A DNA stretch of 64,000 nucleotides from Hypericum androsaemum (Eukaryota; Streptophyta; Magnoliopsida; Malpighiales; Hypericaceae). The translations under genes and the position numbers were made by a program. The notes under the pieces were generated by a model. It was not told the origin of the DNA. It was given only the letters and a program-made list of their open reading frames with translations, and did no database searches. The stretch covers positions 17,168,092-17,232,091 of the forward strand of contig OZ023190.1 of NCBI GenBank assembly GCA_963995505.1, read 5' to 3'. Below, piece by piece: positions 26,674-38,302 of this stretch (positions within the stretch are counted from its first letter, which is position 1; every line of letters starts with the position of its first letter).

Positions 26674-29600
26674 CTATGAAACTGTAGTGTCCGAGGATTT
26701 TTCGCTGCTGGTATCTTGTAATCCACCACTTTCGAATATTAGATGATCACCGTCCCTTATCACTTCAATTTCCTCGATTTCAGCTCTACCCTTGCTTAAT
26801 ACTTTAGCAGGAAACAGCCCGAATTTCTTGGCACCCATGTCGAGCAACTCCTGAAAGCTCTTTGGAAGCAAGATCAGCTTCCCTTCAACTTCACCCTTAT
26901 CTGGACAACTAATAGTCACTCTCACGGTATAGGCGTGCTTGCTGCCAACGTCTTTGGCCTGGCTAGCAGATAATAGCATGCCCGACCCACCCTTGTGTGC
27001 TGCAGACATCATCCCGAAGAGCGAGTTATGGAAATTGTTGGTTTTTCGCCTTGGCCGAGGATGGTTCCACGATCCATCGGAAGGGAATGATCCGTCCGGG
27101 GGCAAAGGACGGATAGTCGGCTCACTTGTAAACCTCCCAAGATAACGAACTCCATTCTGTTGGTTCTCGGGACTGGCATCAGTGGGTTGAGCTTTCGGTT
27201 TTGGCTCCTTGCATTCTCGGAAGATTGTTTGAATTCCTTCATGTCCTTGTTGATCAGCCAGTTCCCTAGAAGTCCAGCCATGGGCATCCGGTTTGTCAAT
27301 GTCCGCACCATGGTCTAACAGGAAGCTAACTATCTCAGAGTTATCCTCGCAGACAGCAACATGTAAGGCCGTAGTTCCATTGTTCCTTGAACATGTCACA
27401 TCCCCTCCATTAAGCACTATTTCTTCGAGCAGCTTCAAATTGTTCTGCTCAGCTGCAGTGCACGCAAAATGACCAACATCTCCGGCGTTTATGTCGGCGC
27501 CATTTTCGACCAGCAGCTTGACCACTGCTTTGTGACCACCCAACATCGCCTCCCACACCGGTACATTTCCGTCCGAGTCTGCAATGCAATTGATTCAGCC
27601 AAGTTGTTTAAGAAATAAACTTCCAAAGCATGATGACATATAAGACATGTTCTTATTATTACCAACTGTGAGTTAAATACTAAAGCAATAGCCATCGGAT
27701 GACCTTCAGTAATTCAACAAGCCCCAACACTTATTATTGTCCAACTGTGAGAGATTTGTATCCACTTCCAAGACGTCAACCAATGCCGACCAAAGAAATT
27801 ATTGATTGGAGTCTGACATGTTTAGCAAATATTTAACTAGAGAATTCAGACAGAAATAGATTAGATGACGGTGGATAGATTTCTGCGTTGACTATGGAAG
27901 GTCAAATTATTTAGCTTTAGCTAATTGCAGGCCAATGACCTGTATCCATGTGGGGCATTATAAGAACCTGCATTATTGAGATTGCCAAATTAAGGAGAGA
28001 GAAAAACAACTAGATTGACTGGATCAGAAGAAGCATTTCCAACCATGGATTCATAATATTAAAAAAGATATGGCATGGCAAAGAATGTGACTTCAACTAA
28101 AAAATAGTTGGCACAATAATCGGACATGACGAATTAACATAATCCGTCCTCTCAGAGATCCATCAGCCAAACAACTTGCAAGAGAAGAGGCAGACTGATA
28201 AAGGAAGGCGATTTACCTCTGCAGTTCGGATCAGCCCCGTAATCAAGTAGGAGGAGTACACAGTTCTCGCTTCCTTTAGATGCTGCTATGTGCTAATAAT
28301 TTCACATACAAGGAGGAAATGATAGTCATTAGTACTTTCTGGAACAAAATTCATGAACGAAACATCGAAGAAGAAACAAATGATTCTCATACCAGAGCTG
28401 ACCTCCCGCTGTTGTCGGATTCATTTGGATCAAGGCCGCGCTTCAGCAAGTGGTGAAGCAGCAAGTCGTCCCCCCTTAATGCAGCAAAGCACAAGCTGAG
28501 CGGTAGGTCCATTCTACCGCGAGCGAGCATGTTCTCTGTCTCCAATAGTACTCCTTCCATGACGGGGTCTTTGACATCTTTCAAATGCTGCACACCAAGA
28601 TCAAACAGACATAAAGAACAAAAAACATTATCACGGGTTTATTCTATGCTAACATGTTTATACATTGAACAACAATAAATACTCCATGCGACAGAAGGGC
28701 CGGTCCACCACGAAATGAAAACAATTTGACAGGGATGAGTGGAAGTTTATGAACCTGGAGGAGGTTATTTATGATTATGGTGCCATCTCCAACATTGGCC
28801 TGGATGATGTTCATGAATGTCGTACGATTCAGACGGAGTAGTTGGCTTAATCTTTTGGTTCGCACAGTGAACAGCTGCGGCCTGTAGCAAAGGACACCAA
28901 TCTCGCCACAAAGATCTCCGGTTTTTGCCTCCCCAACAACCTATTTTAAGATGTAATTATATCAGATATCGAACTTCAAAACTATCTCAATGTGAACGAG
29001 CGATTCCACAAAACAAAATTGAAGTTTTTTGGCGATCAAACTTGCCTGCTCAACCCCATTCTTGAGAACTACTAGATCCTGCAGATGAAAAAATTGTTAG
29101 CAGGCACAATTTAGTGAACTTAGGATCGATAAATGGAACTAAGGATAAGATTCAGTTCTAACCACAGCACCAGTAACAAGTATGTATAAGTCAGTTGGTG
29201 CTTCATTTTGGAGAATCACATCTTCTTTCGGAGGAAAATATTCAGCTTTCATCTCTGAGACCTTACAGGATTTTTAAGAGAACACGGAGTAGCAAATTAC
29301 CGAATCAGTAACAAACATTAATGCAAGACCCTGGAGATATACAAAAAAACTGCTGAAATGATGCATCTGATAAGCTTGTTCGGGAAATTACCAGTTGAAA
29401 AAGCAAGTCGTTGGAGACACCGCGAAACAAATACACCTTATCCACCAGAGAGTAGAAGAGGTAGTGTGAAATGCTTGAACGAATGGCTTTCGGAAGGGAA
29501 TCAAGGGACTCCTGCTGCTGCAATCCTTCCGAGTCTGTCCTGAACTTCAAGCACAGATGCGCAAGCATCTGGTCTTGAAGGCGAACCGGTAGCTGGTTTC

Positions 29601-31728
29601 TTTGAGAAAAACTTGAGGCAGCTTGTATGGTATCTCTCTGGAAAAACCATACAATTTGGATGTAACCATCAAGACTCCAGTAACCGGCAAATCAGTATAC
29701 TGAAATAAATCAAGGGTAGGAATTAATTACTCACAAATCTCCTAGTTCTGCTGGTACCATGAACAACCAGGTTGGTCATGTTACCAATCAAATAAGCTGT
29801 CAACCCGAGGTTGAAGAGCATGTAGAAGATATCAAAAACCATCTCCTTTGTGTTCACAGGATGCAAGTCTCCATATCCAACAGTTGTTAGAGTAGTAATA
29901 GACCAGTAAATAGAAGTCACATATTGAATCCAAATACTCTTATGACTAAAATCATCACCAAGCGACATTCCGATCCAAGTATTGTGTGGATCATGGTTGC
30001 GTGCAGCGATGAGGTAATAGAAGCATGCAGCGCAATGAACTGCGAAGAGGGTGACCTGCATAGAGCATACACAATGCCATAAGCAAAACACTAGCACAAC
30101 ATTTTCGATTCTATCCCGAATCCACCATACTTACACAAATCAGCTTGGCACATCGAACCCAGAAGTAGTTGTAGTTCCTGTCCTTCTCCAACCTGATCCG
30201 AGAAGCAATATCAAACACATTCAGTTCCAGCTCGTGCTTCCCATGCGAAGCAAGCACGATAATCTTGCATTACATTCAATTGGAGTAATATATTCATGCT
30301 CCGGTCAATCGTACCTAGAAAACAAGGCACTAACTCTCCGGAGACGCCAGAGCCTGAGCATGTTGAAGAATCCAAAAGACCTGAGGGGCTGTGGGGACAT
30401 CTTCCTAGCGAGCTCGGCCGGGACGGTGGAGATGATATCGAACGCAAGCCAGGTCCTTGCATACCTCCAAGCGATCTTCTTCCTGTCATCCACCAGCAAG
30501 TAGGTGGCCTTCTCGAGGTAAGCCACAAAGAAGGTGAGGAAAATATCCACGGCAAAGAAGCCATTGACCACATTGTCAGCAATGGAGAGCGGGCCGGCCG
30601 GTTTCCTGATGAAACCGAACTCAAACGGGGAAACCCAAGCTGTGTAGATGACCAAAACAACTAGAAAAGTCTCCCATATCCTGCAAGACAAAAAATGTCC
30701 CTCAGGTTTCAGCCCCCAGTTTAGGACCAAACTAACACTTGTTCTCTGGTTTTCTTGTTAAAGCGACATTAAACAATTCGATCTTTCAACTTAAACGAAA
30801 AAAGAAAGTTGACCATCAGATGGTCACAGGCAATAGAGAAGCAACCAATACCAACCAATTGAAATAAAGTCACCATCAGAAGCATGCACGAGCACAACAA
30901 CTCCCTTCTTCACGAGAAGAAACTAGAACCCAAAATTTATTTATTTTTTTTAAAAAAAGACGGACAAAAAAAAGGGTGCAACGACAAATAGGTAAGAAAA
31001 AAGGTCAACTTTCTGGTTAAACAATTAAGGACGAGACAGTAATGATGACAAAAGACACCAATTATGTTGCTGTTGACAGCATCAACTAAGCACATTGTTT
31101 TAACTTAATTAACGAGTATCAAAAAATTTAACATTTTTGTGACTCGAACTCAAACTAATCAAACTAATCCGCACTAAGCAAGTGGGTCCCCCCCGGTGGC
31201 TTCGTCTAGAAAGTGGCCTAAACAAAGTCAAAGAGACAAATTATCATTTCAATAATTCGACTCAAATTTGGCATTGGTACGAAGGTTTAGACCAAAAACA
31301 GTAAAACTGACGCAAACAAAGCCAAAGGGGCAAGAACAAGGCGGAACAGCAAGAAACGAGAATCGCTGGGAGTTGTTCTTTAAGTATTTTTTTTAACCTA
31401 AAATATATTATTGGAGAGCCGCTTCACTCTCTGCTAAATAGAGTTAAACGATACTCGACTCGAGATGTATTAAGAAGGGGGGTGGGGGGGACCTGTAGCG
31501 GCGGTCGTAAGGGGAAATAGTGAAACGGCTGAGCTTAACGCGGCGGTTACTTCTGGCGCCGAGGGAAGGGAGAATCCCGGTGGAGAGGCTGTAATGGCTG
31601 CTTCCGTCTCTGGAAATCTGCTGCTCCAACTCCTCCGCAGCCTCTCCCCCGCACATTGACACGCTGTTCATGAACCCGAACACCGCCCCCCCGCTCCTCC
31701 CTCCTCCTCCTCCTCTTCCTCTCTCCAT
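26674..31728 (-). CDS. AKT1: AKT1-type inward-rectifying Shaker K+ channel
   Basis: Exons on the minus strand: 31728-31493, 30680-30315, 30192-30135, 30055-29735, 29637-29392, 29261-29163, 29078-29046, 28940-28755, 28587-28393, 28292-28217, 27578-26674. They join in frame to 906 residues (Arabidopsis AKT1 has 857). Visible are an N-terminal region with the AKT1-typical [20 protein letters not shown]1 from about residue 80, an S4-like Arg/Lys-rich helix RLWRLRRV, pore helix and K+ selectivity filter TTVGYGD (GYGD at 280-283), C-linker, cyclic-nucleotide-binding-like domain (about 410-515), ankyrin repeats (about 545-730) and a C-terminal KHA domain (about 824-891). AKT1 mediates K+ uptake at the root plasma membrane and is activated by CBL-CIPK phosphorylation. 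Start choice: an upstream in-frame GTG is not used; ATG 31728 gives a Gly-rich extension, and a later ATG (MNSVSMCGG) is an alternative. Intron 7 has a GC donor. Confidence 0.95.
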
Positions 31729-33350
31729 TCTCTCCTGTTCCTTACCTTTCAAGCTACCTCCAATACGCACCGTATTTATATGAGATCTTGTATTTTCATC
31801 ATCTTCTTCTTCTTTCTCCTTTGGCGCCTCTCTTAGTCCTAGTCGTTACGCGGGTATTTATAAGGGTTTTTTTTATTGTTTTCCTTTCACTAATAATAAA
31901 CAGAAAAGGGGTTATGATTCGGTGGAGACAAGAATTGTCTCTAATTAAATGGATCAAGTTATTATATTTATAGACACGATTTTTAATTATTGTAATATCT
32001 GTAGACACGGTTTTTAATGAAATTTGATGATCTAAATAAAATTTTTTTCCGTAGAGACGATTTTTATGTTGCCTCCACTCAATCCAAAATCACGGAAAAG
32101 ACACCGAAAAAAAAAAATGGAACCCTTCTCTCTCTCTATCTATCTAATGTATTTCTCGATGTTACAAGAGTGACATGTGTGCAAGAGCTAAGCTGTTCGC
32201 TTCGATCCCATCGACTCAAAAACTCATTAAATAGGTCAGAAGGTCAAACCCCACAACAATGCATCTCTATAAAATTCCATTTTAGTACCGAGTATTTTGG
32301 TCTATTTTCTCACAACTATATGTAGTTTCAAAATATCTATCCGAGTAATAGAGTTTTTTTTAATTTACCTGCACTATTTGGATAATTTTTTTATAAAAAG
32401 TTTCTCAAATATCATTAAATTTAAAATAGATAAGAAAAATATACAAAAAATATTACATGAGAGAAATTTTTTCATATTTTTGTTCTAGTTTGTTTCTTAA
32501 AGAACTAAGCCGAATTTGTCTCCTAATTATACTTGAGGGTATTTGTGTCCAAAAAAATATTCAAATAGTGAGGTGTCTGTCAATCAGTCAAACATTTTGC
32601 AATCAATTATGCAAGTCGATCAAACTCATGGTATTAAATTGAACTTATAAAAAAAATTAATCGGTATAATAATTATCCGAAAATTTCTGAAATTTCATAT
32701 ACAGGGGATATCTTTTTTTTAGTTTAATCATTGGTATCCGGTCTACTGGGCCGACTAATCCAAAGCTCTCCCAACAAGTATTTAACACTGCTGCGTATCC
32801 AAGAAATCGAATCTAAAACCTGGTTAAGATAGAATAACTCTCTTATCAGTTGATCTAAGTGCATGTTGGTATATACGGAGGATATCTTACTGCAGCTTAA
32901 GTAAGTGGTCTAAATTATACCGAAAAAAGTAAGTGGTCTAAACATTAATAACTACAATATGGTCAGCTACCTACTTTTAATATCATCATGAGTGAGACGA
33001 TTTTGGTAGTGACTTGATTGTTCCGTAAAGGGACCGGAAAGAGGGGGATAAATTAAATGGGACTCTATTCTGCGGGAAGCCGGAACTTAAATTTGCGTAT
33101 TTTTTATCTTCTTCAGAGTTGGTATTTTTATTTTTTAATATCATAGTAAAGTTTTTTTTTATTTGGGATGATCATCATTTTATAATTCTATCTTCTAGGA
33201 TTTGGCACAGTATCTAAATGTTATAGGAGTCAATGGATTGGATGACAAAATTACTTTTTTTTCTCTGAAGGAAAAAAATAAATTAGATACGGTCAATTGT
33301 GAAGGGAGAAAACAAGAAAAATGAACGATTCACTTTAATGAGCTGGTGGC
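31729..33350. other. AKT1 upstream and intergenic DNA
   Basis: This is AT-rich DNA without a recognisable gene. Bases 31729 to about 32000 should contain the AKT1 promoter and 5' UTR, but no clear regulatory motif is called. Bases 32740-32870 carry a dispersed repeat (ccgactaatc, ttatcagttgatc) related in part to 23104-23128 and to the RING-CH intron at about 24380. Confidence 0.5.
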
Positions 33351-33966
33351 GTTTTAACGAAGGTTGTCAAAATTGGGATCCCATTCAGAATCGTCTGGGT
33401 ATTAAAAAATCGTAAATCGGAAGATAGTAATACGGATCGCAAGATTCTACTAAATAGACAAATTATAGAAATAACTAAGAAAATTAAACTTAACATAAAC
33501 TTTTATTAATTTAATCACGAGAACCAAAGATGGAGACCAACTTATCTCGTATTCGATAATCTCTCTCAGATCTTATTTAATTCCTTCTTATTTTTCCTTT
33601 GGAATACGGCCAAAGACCTTATATTTATAGTGCACAATATTAGGGTTAGGTTACACTGATTTAAACTATTAAGGAAACACCACATATCTTTAAAATTATC
33701 AGGAAACTTCTAAGAAACACCAAATATGATTTAAAAAAAGAAAAACAAAAAATATTCACTAAATCTCTCGCAGGGAGAAAATTAGTTTAAATTTTTTTTG
33801 CAATGTTAATCACAGATTTTCCAATCTTACGATTATACTCGGCGATCCCACTGATCTGTTCAACATTAAGATCTTGGATGCGATCCAGCACTGCGGAGCA
33901 ATAACGACTCGTAAAATCGTGCGATCTTACGATTATAATCACGATTCTAACAACCTTAGTTTTAAC
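33351..33966. mobile_element. hAT-like MITE with 8-bp target duplication
   Basis: The element 33359-33958 (600 bp) is flanked by the perfect 8-bp direct repeat GTTTTAAC (33351-33358 and 33959-33966). Its ends are imperfect inverted repeats: left gaaggttgtcaaaattggga, right (reverse complement) taaggttgttagaatcgtga. An 8-bp duplication and short terminal inverted repeats are the hAT pattern. It has no coding capacity. Confidence 0.82.
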
Positions 33967-36500
33967 CATTCAACTTACTATTTTGAAAAGAAAGTACTGG
34001 TCTTTTATGGAATTATCAATTAATCATTCAGCTTACTCAAATTTGAGATAAATAAAAATGATAGAAAATTATCTATTAATACTTTCTATTAAACCGTATA
34101 TTTAATGCACTGAATCGAATGCGCCAAAAAGTCCACCAATCACATCTTCGATGACGTGCGGTGACGGTGCCCCGTTAGTCCCCCCTGCCCACATAAATTT
34201 TGTTTATATCGTATTCGTTATTTTATGCCGACTAATCTAAAATTAAATTGGATAAAAAAAAATTTATTTATATAATTTTTTTTCTTTTTAATACAATCTA
34301 TACTTATAAAAAAATTGAATATAACTTTTAGAAAGATAATAAAATTTTTGTAATAAATATTTAATGATGATGTATCCTAAAATTTCAAACAATATACTAT
34401 TAAATTAACGAGAACAACATTATCACAAGATCTCGTCACATACTTGAAAGACAAAAAAAATGAAAATAACATCAGCCCAGTTCCCCATGCTCTTTACTAG
34501 TGGTCAACCACCTTCTGCCTCAACCAGTTGACTTTCCGTGCATTTAAGCTTATTTCGGACTTTCGGTGGAGTGCATTTAATTTTATTTATGAAACTCTGT
34601 ATTACAATTAAGTGGATAATAACATTTACTTAGGCCCATTTTTTAGTACCGACATTTTATCAATCCAAGAATCAGGAGTATGCACGACAGCACGAGTAAT
34701 TTATGATATTTGGATGGATCGAATATACCATACCTACTTTTGGATGGATTGAATCCAATTTAGTAATTTAAAATATTTATATATAATCTAAAATTTTAAG
34801 ACAGTGAAATATATTTTCACTTTTATAATACTAGACACTCTTTTAACTAGAAAAAGTTACAAAGCAGTAATTAAGACAGCTCAACTTAGGATAAAGTTTT
34901 GGACCCGCCGTTGGGGCCATTGAATATCGGTTCCTGTATGTGAATCTCCTTTCGCGGGTTTTCGAACCTACTTCCAAAGAGTGTTTTAAATTTAGGTTCC
35001 CGGTATATATGTATTCCAAATTTTACTTTTTCCACAATATCCATATGCCTTCATGATCGTTAAATCGGAAATATTCCAATTTAATGATCGTAGTTTGTTC
35101 AAAAATTGATGGAATAATTACCCACATAAATTGATATTAAAAAAAATTGATATCCAAATCTGAGAACTCCTATTTTATGGATGATTGTATTGGTATATTG
35201 GGTGACTGATTCACCAACACGTGTGATGTATATGCGTTACTCTCCAGCTTCTTTTTTTGGTAAGTCGTTACTCTCCAGCTATTATTTTGTATTGTTCATA
35301 ATTGATCACATCGATGACGAATTCCTATTTTTGGATTCGGATTGAAGTCAACTTCATATATCTTGGTGTTATATGTACGTCGTATTTGAAAAATTCGTAC
35401 TTGATCGCTCACTTTGTGTCAAATTCGAGATATATCCCAATGATAACCTAATGTTCGTGTCCCCTTGCTAGCTTTTTATTGCGGCCCAGGAAAACTAACT
35501 CTGTCGCCACGGACAAAGACGTGTGCAGAGTACCGGAGAAGTCCCTGAAACTTAACTATTTATTAATTGGTTCTTACTCGAATCGGATAAGATATTTGAT
35601 TACGTAAAATTCTTCTAGTAAATACTTAATACTATTATATTTTTTGGATATTCAGTTAATGTACTTGGCCCGGAGAAATTTTAGGATGCATGACCTCCTA
35701 AAAAGTTTCCACAATCAGTCGGATCGCGGAATATTATATTTGTAATAGTTCGAATTCGAGACTTTCTTGAAGGGGTACGGACCCGGGCCTGACTGCATTA
35801 GGATTTAGGAAGACTTCATGGGCCAAACACGGGTTTCCTTTTACAACCTAACTTGGGCTTTCAAAGCCCACTACTCTGAGAAGAAAGGCAAAGGTGGAGT
35901 GGGAGGAAAGCCGTGTTGGCAATTGGTTTCCCGTTCAAAGTTGGCATCTACGTGCCAACAAAAACGACAGACGACAAAATGCGAGATTGATGTTTGCCGT
36001 TGCCTACCTCTCCAGCGGCCCCTTTCACGAACCCGTCCAAACAAAAATAGCGAAACCCCAATTCACGTGCAATGCGCTTTTCTTATTTATTTTCTTTAAA
36101 AAAGTGCATTTCATATATGAACCCAACAGGAAACTTCAACTTTAACACCGAAATCACCGCGAGTAATTTCAGAGTATTCTTGCCGTACCAAATGATAATA
36201 TTGACCATTTAGAGCATTAAATTTTACAATCATAAATTGTCATTTAATAAAATTTAAATTATCTAATATATCAACTCATATTTGTGAAAAAAACTCATAA
36301 AAATTCTATGAAATCACCCACCGCCCACCCTATTTCCTAGAAATCTACTGGAGATAAATATACGTACGTACAAACAATTTGGCCGTTACCCTTCCAAAAT
36401 ATGATTTTGTGTTTGAATTAAAATATCCAAGCGCCTGTATCTGCAGTGTATCGAACCGACCATTCGATTCTCGAAAAATGCGAATATTTTCACAAACCGG

Positions 36501-36504
<4 letters not shown>

Positions 36505-36550
<46 letters not shown>
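36505..36550. repeat. (CT)23 microsatellite
   Basis: An uninterrupted tc/ct dinucleotide run of 46 bases is followed by cccc. Its length and purity suggest it will be polymorphic between individuals. It also creates a spurious Leu-Ser frame on one strand and an Arg-Glu frame on the other. Confidence 0.97.
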
Positions 36551-36552
<2 letters not shown>

Positions 36553-37785
36553 CTTCCTTTTTATCATCAATCAATTTTTATTTTTTTGATTTATATAACT
36601 ATTTGGTATCCAAATTTTCACTAATTCATATCTGAGTAGATTGAGATATTTGAAAAGTGGCAAAATTTTTCTAAAAATTATTTAACACTGGTATGTTATA
36701 ATTATTAGAACTCGAAAATTAATTAATAAAAATAATAGGCTCATAAATTTATCTCTAGTTAATCAATTTTTATTAGGCAAATTGCTCTCGACCTCCTGGG
36801 GTTTGCTTAAATTACTATTTTAGTTATTCCTGTTTCGAAATCGAAAATTTGGCCCCCTAGTTTAATTTTATTGAACTCTAAGACCTTTCGCTAATGTCAT
36901 CATTCAATTTATTTTGAAAATAACAATTATACAGTTTCACTTCCTGACCATCTTCTTCCAAGTTTTCGGCGATTTTCCTAGAAAATACACTGATTTGCAC
37001 CGAGGCCTATTTCCGCCGTAAATTTGCACCCACCGCCAGCTCAACCACCCATCGTCTCTCCACAATGACCCCCAAACCCACCAACCAGAATAGCCCCAAA
37101 CCCACCTCCGAGCTTCCCCCTACCCGGTCTCGTCACCTCCCCCTTCTCGGTCTTGCCGGTTCAATTGGAGGGCTTTCGATTTTTATAATTTATTTGTAGT
37201 TTGGAAACTATTAAATCTATTATGGCTGACGGAGCCTATACACTTTACGAATTACTTCATTACTACTAAATTTTTTTTGAAAAGTAATTCATTACTGCTA
37301 ATAAATTGGTTCCTTAAACCCAGTCAGTCATCCTACTTTTAGCCTGCAAGGCTAAATTGTTAATGGCGTGTAATTCTTATCAAGCCATACCTCCTCGACA
37401 TGATCTTATCCACACTAAAAGACATCATGATCCGAGAATGTTAAGTACTTTTTATTAAAAAATTCGAACATTAATCAGACCGACTAAACTAATTTTTAAT
37501 TAGATAAAATTATTTGGAAAACTAATCTAATATTGATATCCGGATACCACTCGAACTTGAGACCTTAAATCGTTGGTAGTTAGTAACATCAACTTTTTAA
37601 CCTTACCAGATTGGAAATCGAATTAATACTAATTCCAACCCAAAATAGGCTAAATAGCTGCTAGTAATCAATGAAAATTATGAAATCTCAATAAACATAA
37701 GAACGGGAAGAACCGGACCATCCGGTGAGAAAAGCATTAAACATAGGCTACATATAGCCCCCACACGTTCTAAAAGCTAAACCGC

Positions 37786-37791
37786 CACGTG
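37786..37791 (+). promoter_or_regulatory. G-box / ABRE-like element
   Basis: CACGTG lies within gccacgtgtcc, about 140 bases upstream of ATG 37928. GCCACGTGTC is the G-box/ABRE form bound by plant bZIP and bHLH factors and linked to abscisic acid or light responses. The site is visible; regulation is inference. Confidence 0.5.
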
Positions 37792-37927
37792 TCCATCTTA
37801 TCCGTTTCCGATCTTCCCGCATTTCCCCTTCAAATAGTCCCCACTCCCTTCACCTTTTCTCCCCCAAAAATCACCTTTTCTCCGATCGAAAGAAAAGAAA
37901 ACCCTAAAACTCTATTAACCGTTCACC

Positions 37928-38302
37928 ATGGCCTCGAACGTTCTCCCCCTACGACCGGCTTGCATCCGAGCTTGTGCCGTCTCCGGCCACCAGAATCCCG
38001 GCCCCGGCCAAGGCCAGAGTCGGAGCTCCTGGTGGACGCCGATCTTCGGCTGGTCCTCCGATGCCGACTACATCAGCGCTTCCGGCGACGGGAAGAAGCC
38101 CGAGGGGAGATCCGTCCGGCTGTCGTCGGATGCGGATCCCGACCCGAGGAGGCCGCGGTTCGCTCCGGGAGGGTTCACGGAGGAGAAGGCGAGGCTGCTG
38201 CGGATGAAGACCACCGAGACGACGACGTTCCATGACGTCATGTACCACTCCGCCATCGCCTCTCGCCTTGCCTCCGACTTCAAGGACCGTCCCGATCTAT
38301 GA
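37928..38302 (+). CDS. small conserved plant protein of unknown function
   Basis: This intronless frame encodes 124 residues and has strong GC-rich codon use compared with the AT-rich surroundings. The N-terminus MASNVLPLRPACIRAC is followed by a Gly/Pro/Gln/Ser stretch, then the motif WWTPIFGWSSDADYI (35-49), RFAPGGFTEEKARLLRMKT, and a C-terminal block TTTFHDVMYHSAIASRLASD. I recognise this combination from uncharacterised plant proteins but know no established function. There is no membrane segment. The first 30 residues are Arg/Ser/Ala/Pro-rich and could be an organelle transit peptide, which is a guess. The upstream G-box suggests stress- or light-linked expression. The start is supported by conserved residues right at the N-terminus. 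Confidence 0.82.
   Translation: MASNVLPLRPACIRACAVSGHQNPGPGQGQSRSSWWTPIFGWSSDADYISASGDGKKPEGRSVRLSSDADPDPRRPRFAPGGFTEEKARLLRMKTTETTTFHDVMYHSAIASRLASDFKDRPDL

Larger units (their letters stand above)
33967..37927. other. gene-poor AT-rich intergenic DNA
   Basis: No supported gene. Short frames near 35818-36145 and 36379-36624 lack any recognisable motif. The 36790-37180 stretch begins with phrases typical of degenerate plant repeats (ctcctggggtttgctt). The region ends in the promoter of the gene at 37928. Confidence 0.5.

Noticed and set aside
26939..27311. Plus- and minus-strand frames within the last AKT1 exon
   Set aside because: They are shadows of the real exon 11 in other frames.
37789..38235. 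148-residue frame overlapping the gene at 37928
   Set aside because: It starts upstream on a non-conserved frame; the conserved blocks are in the 37928-38302 frame.
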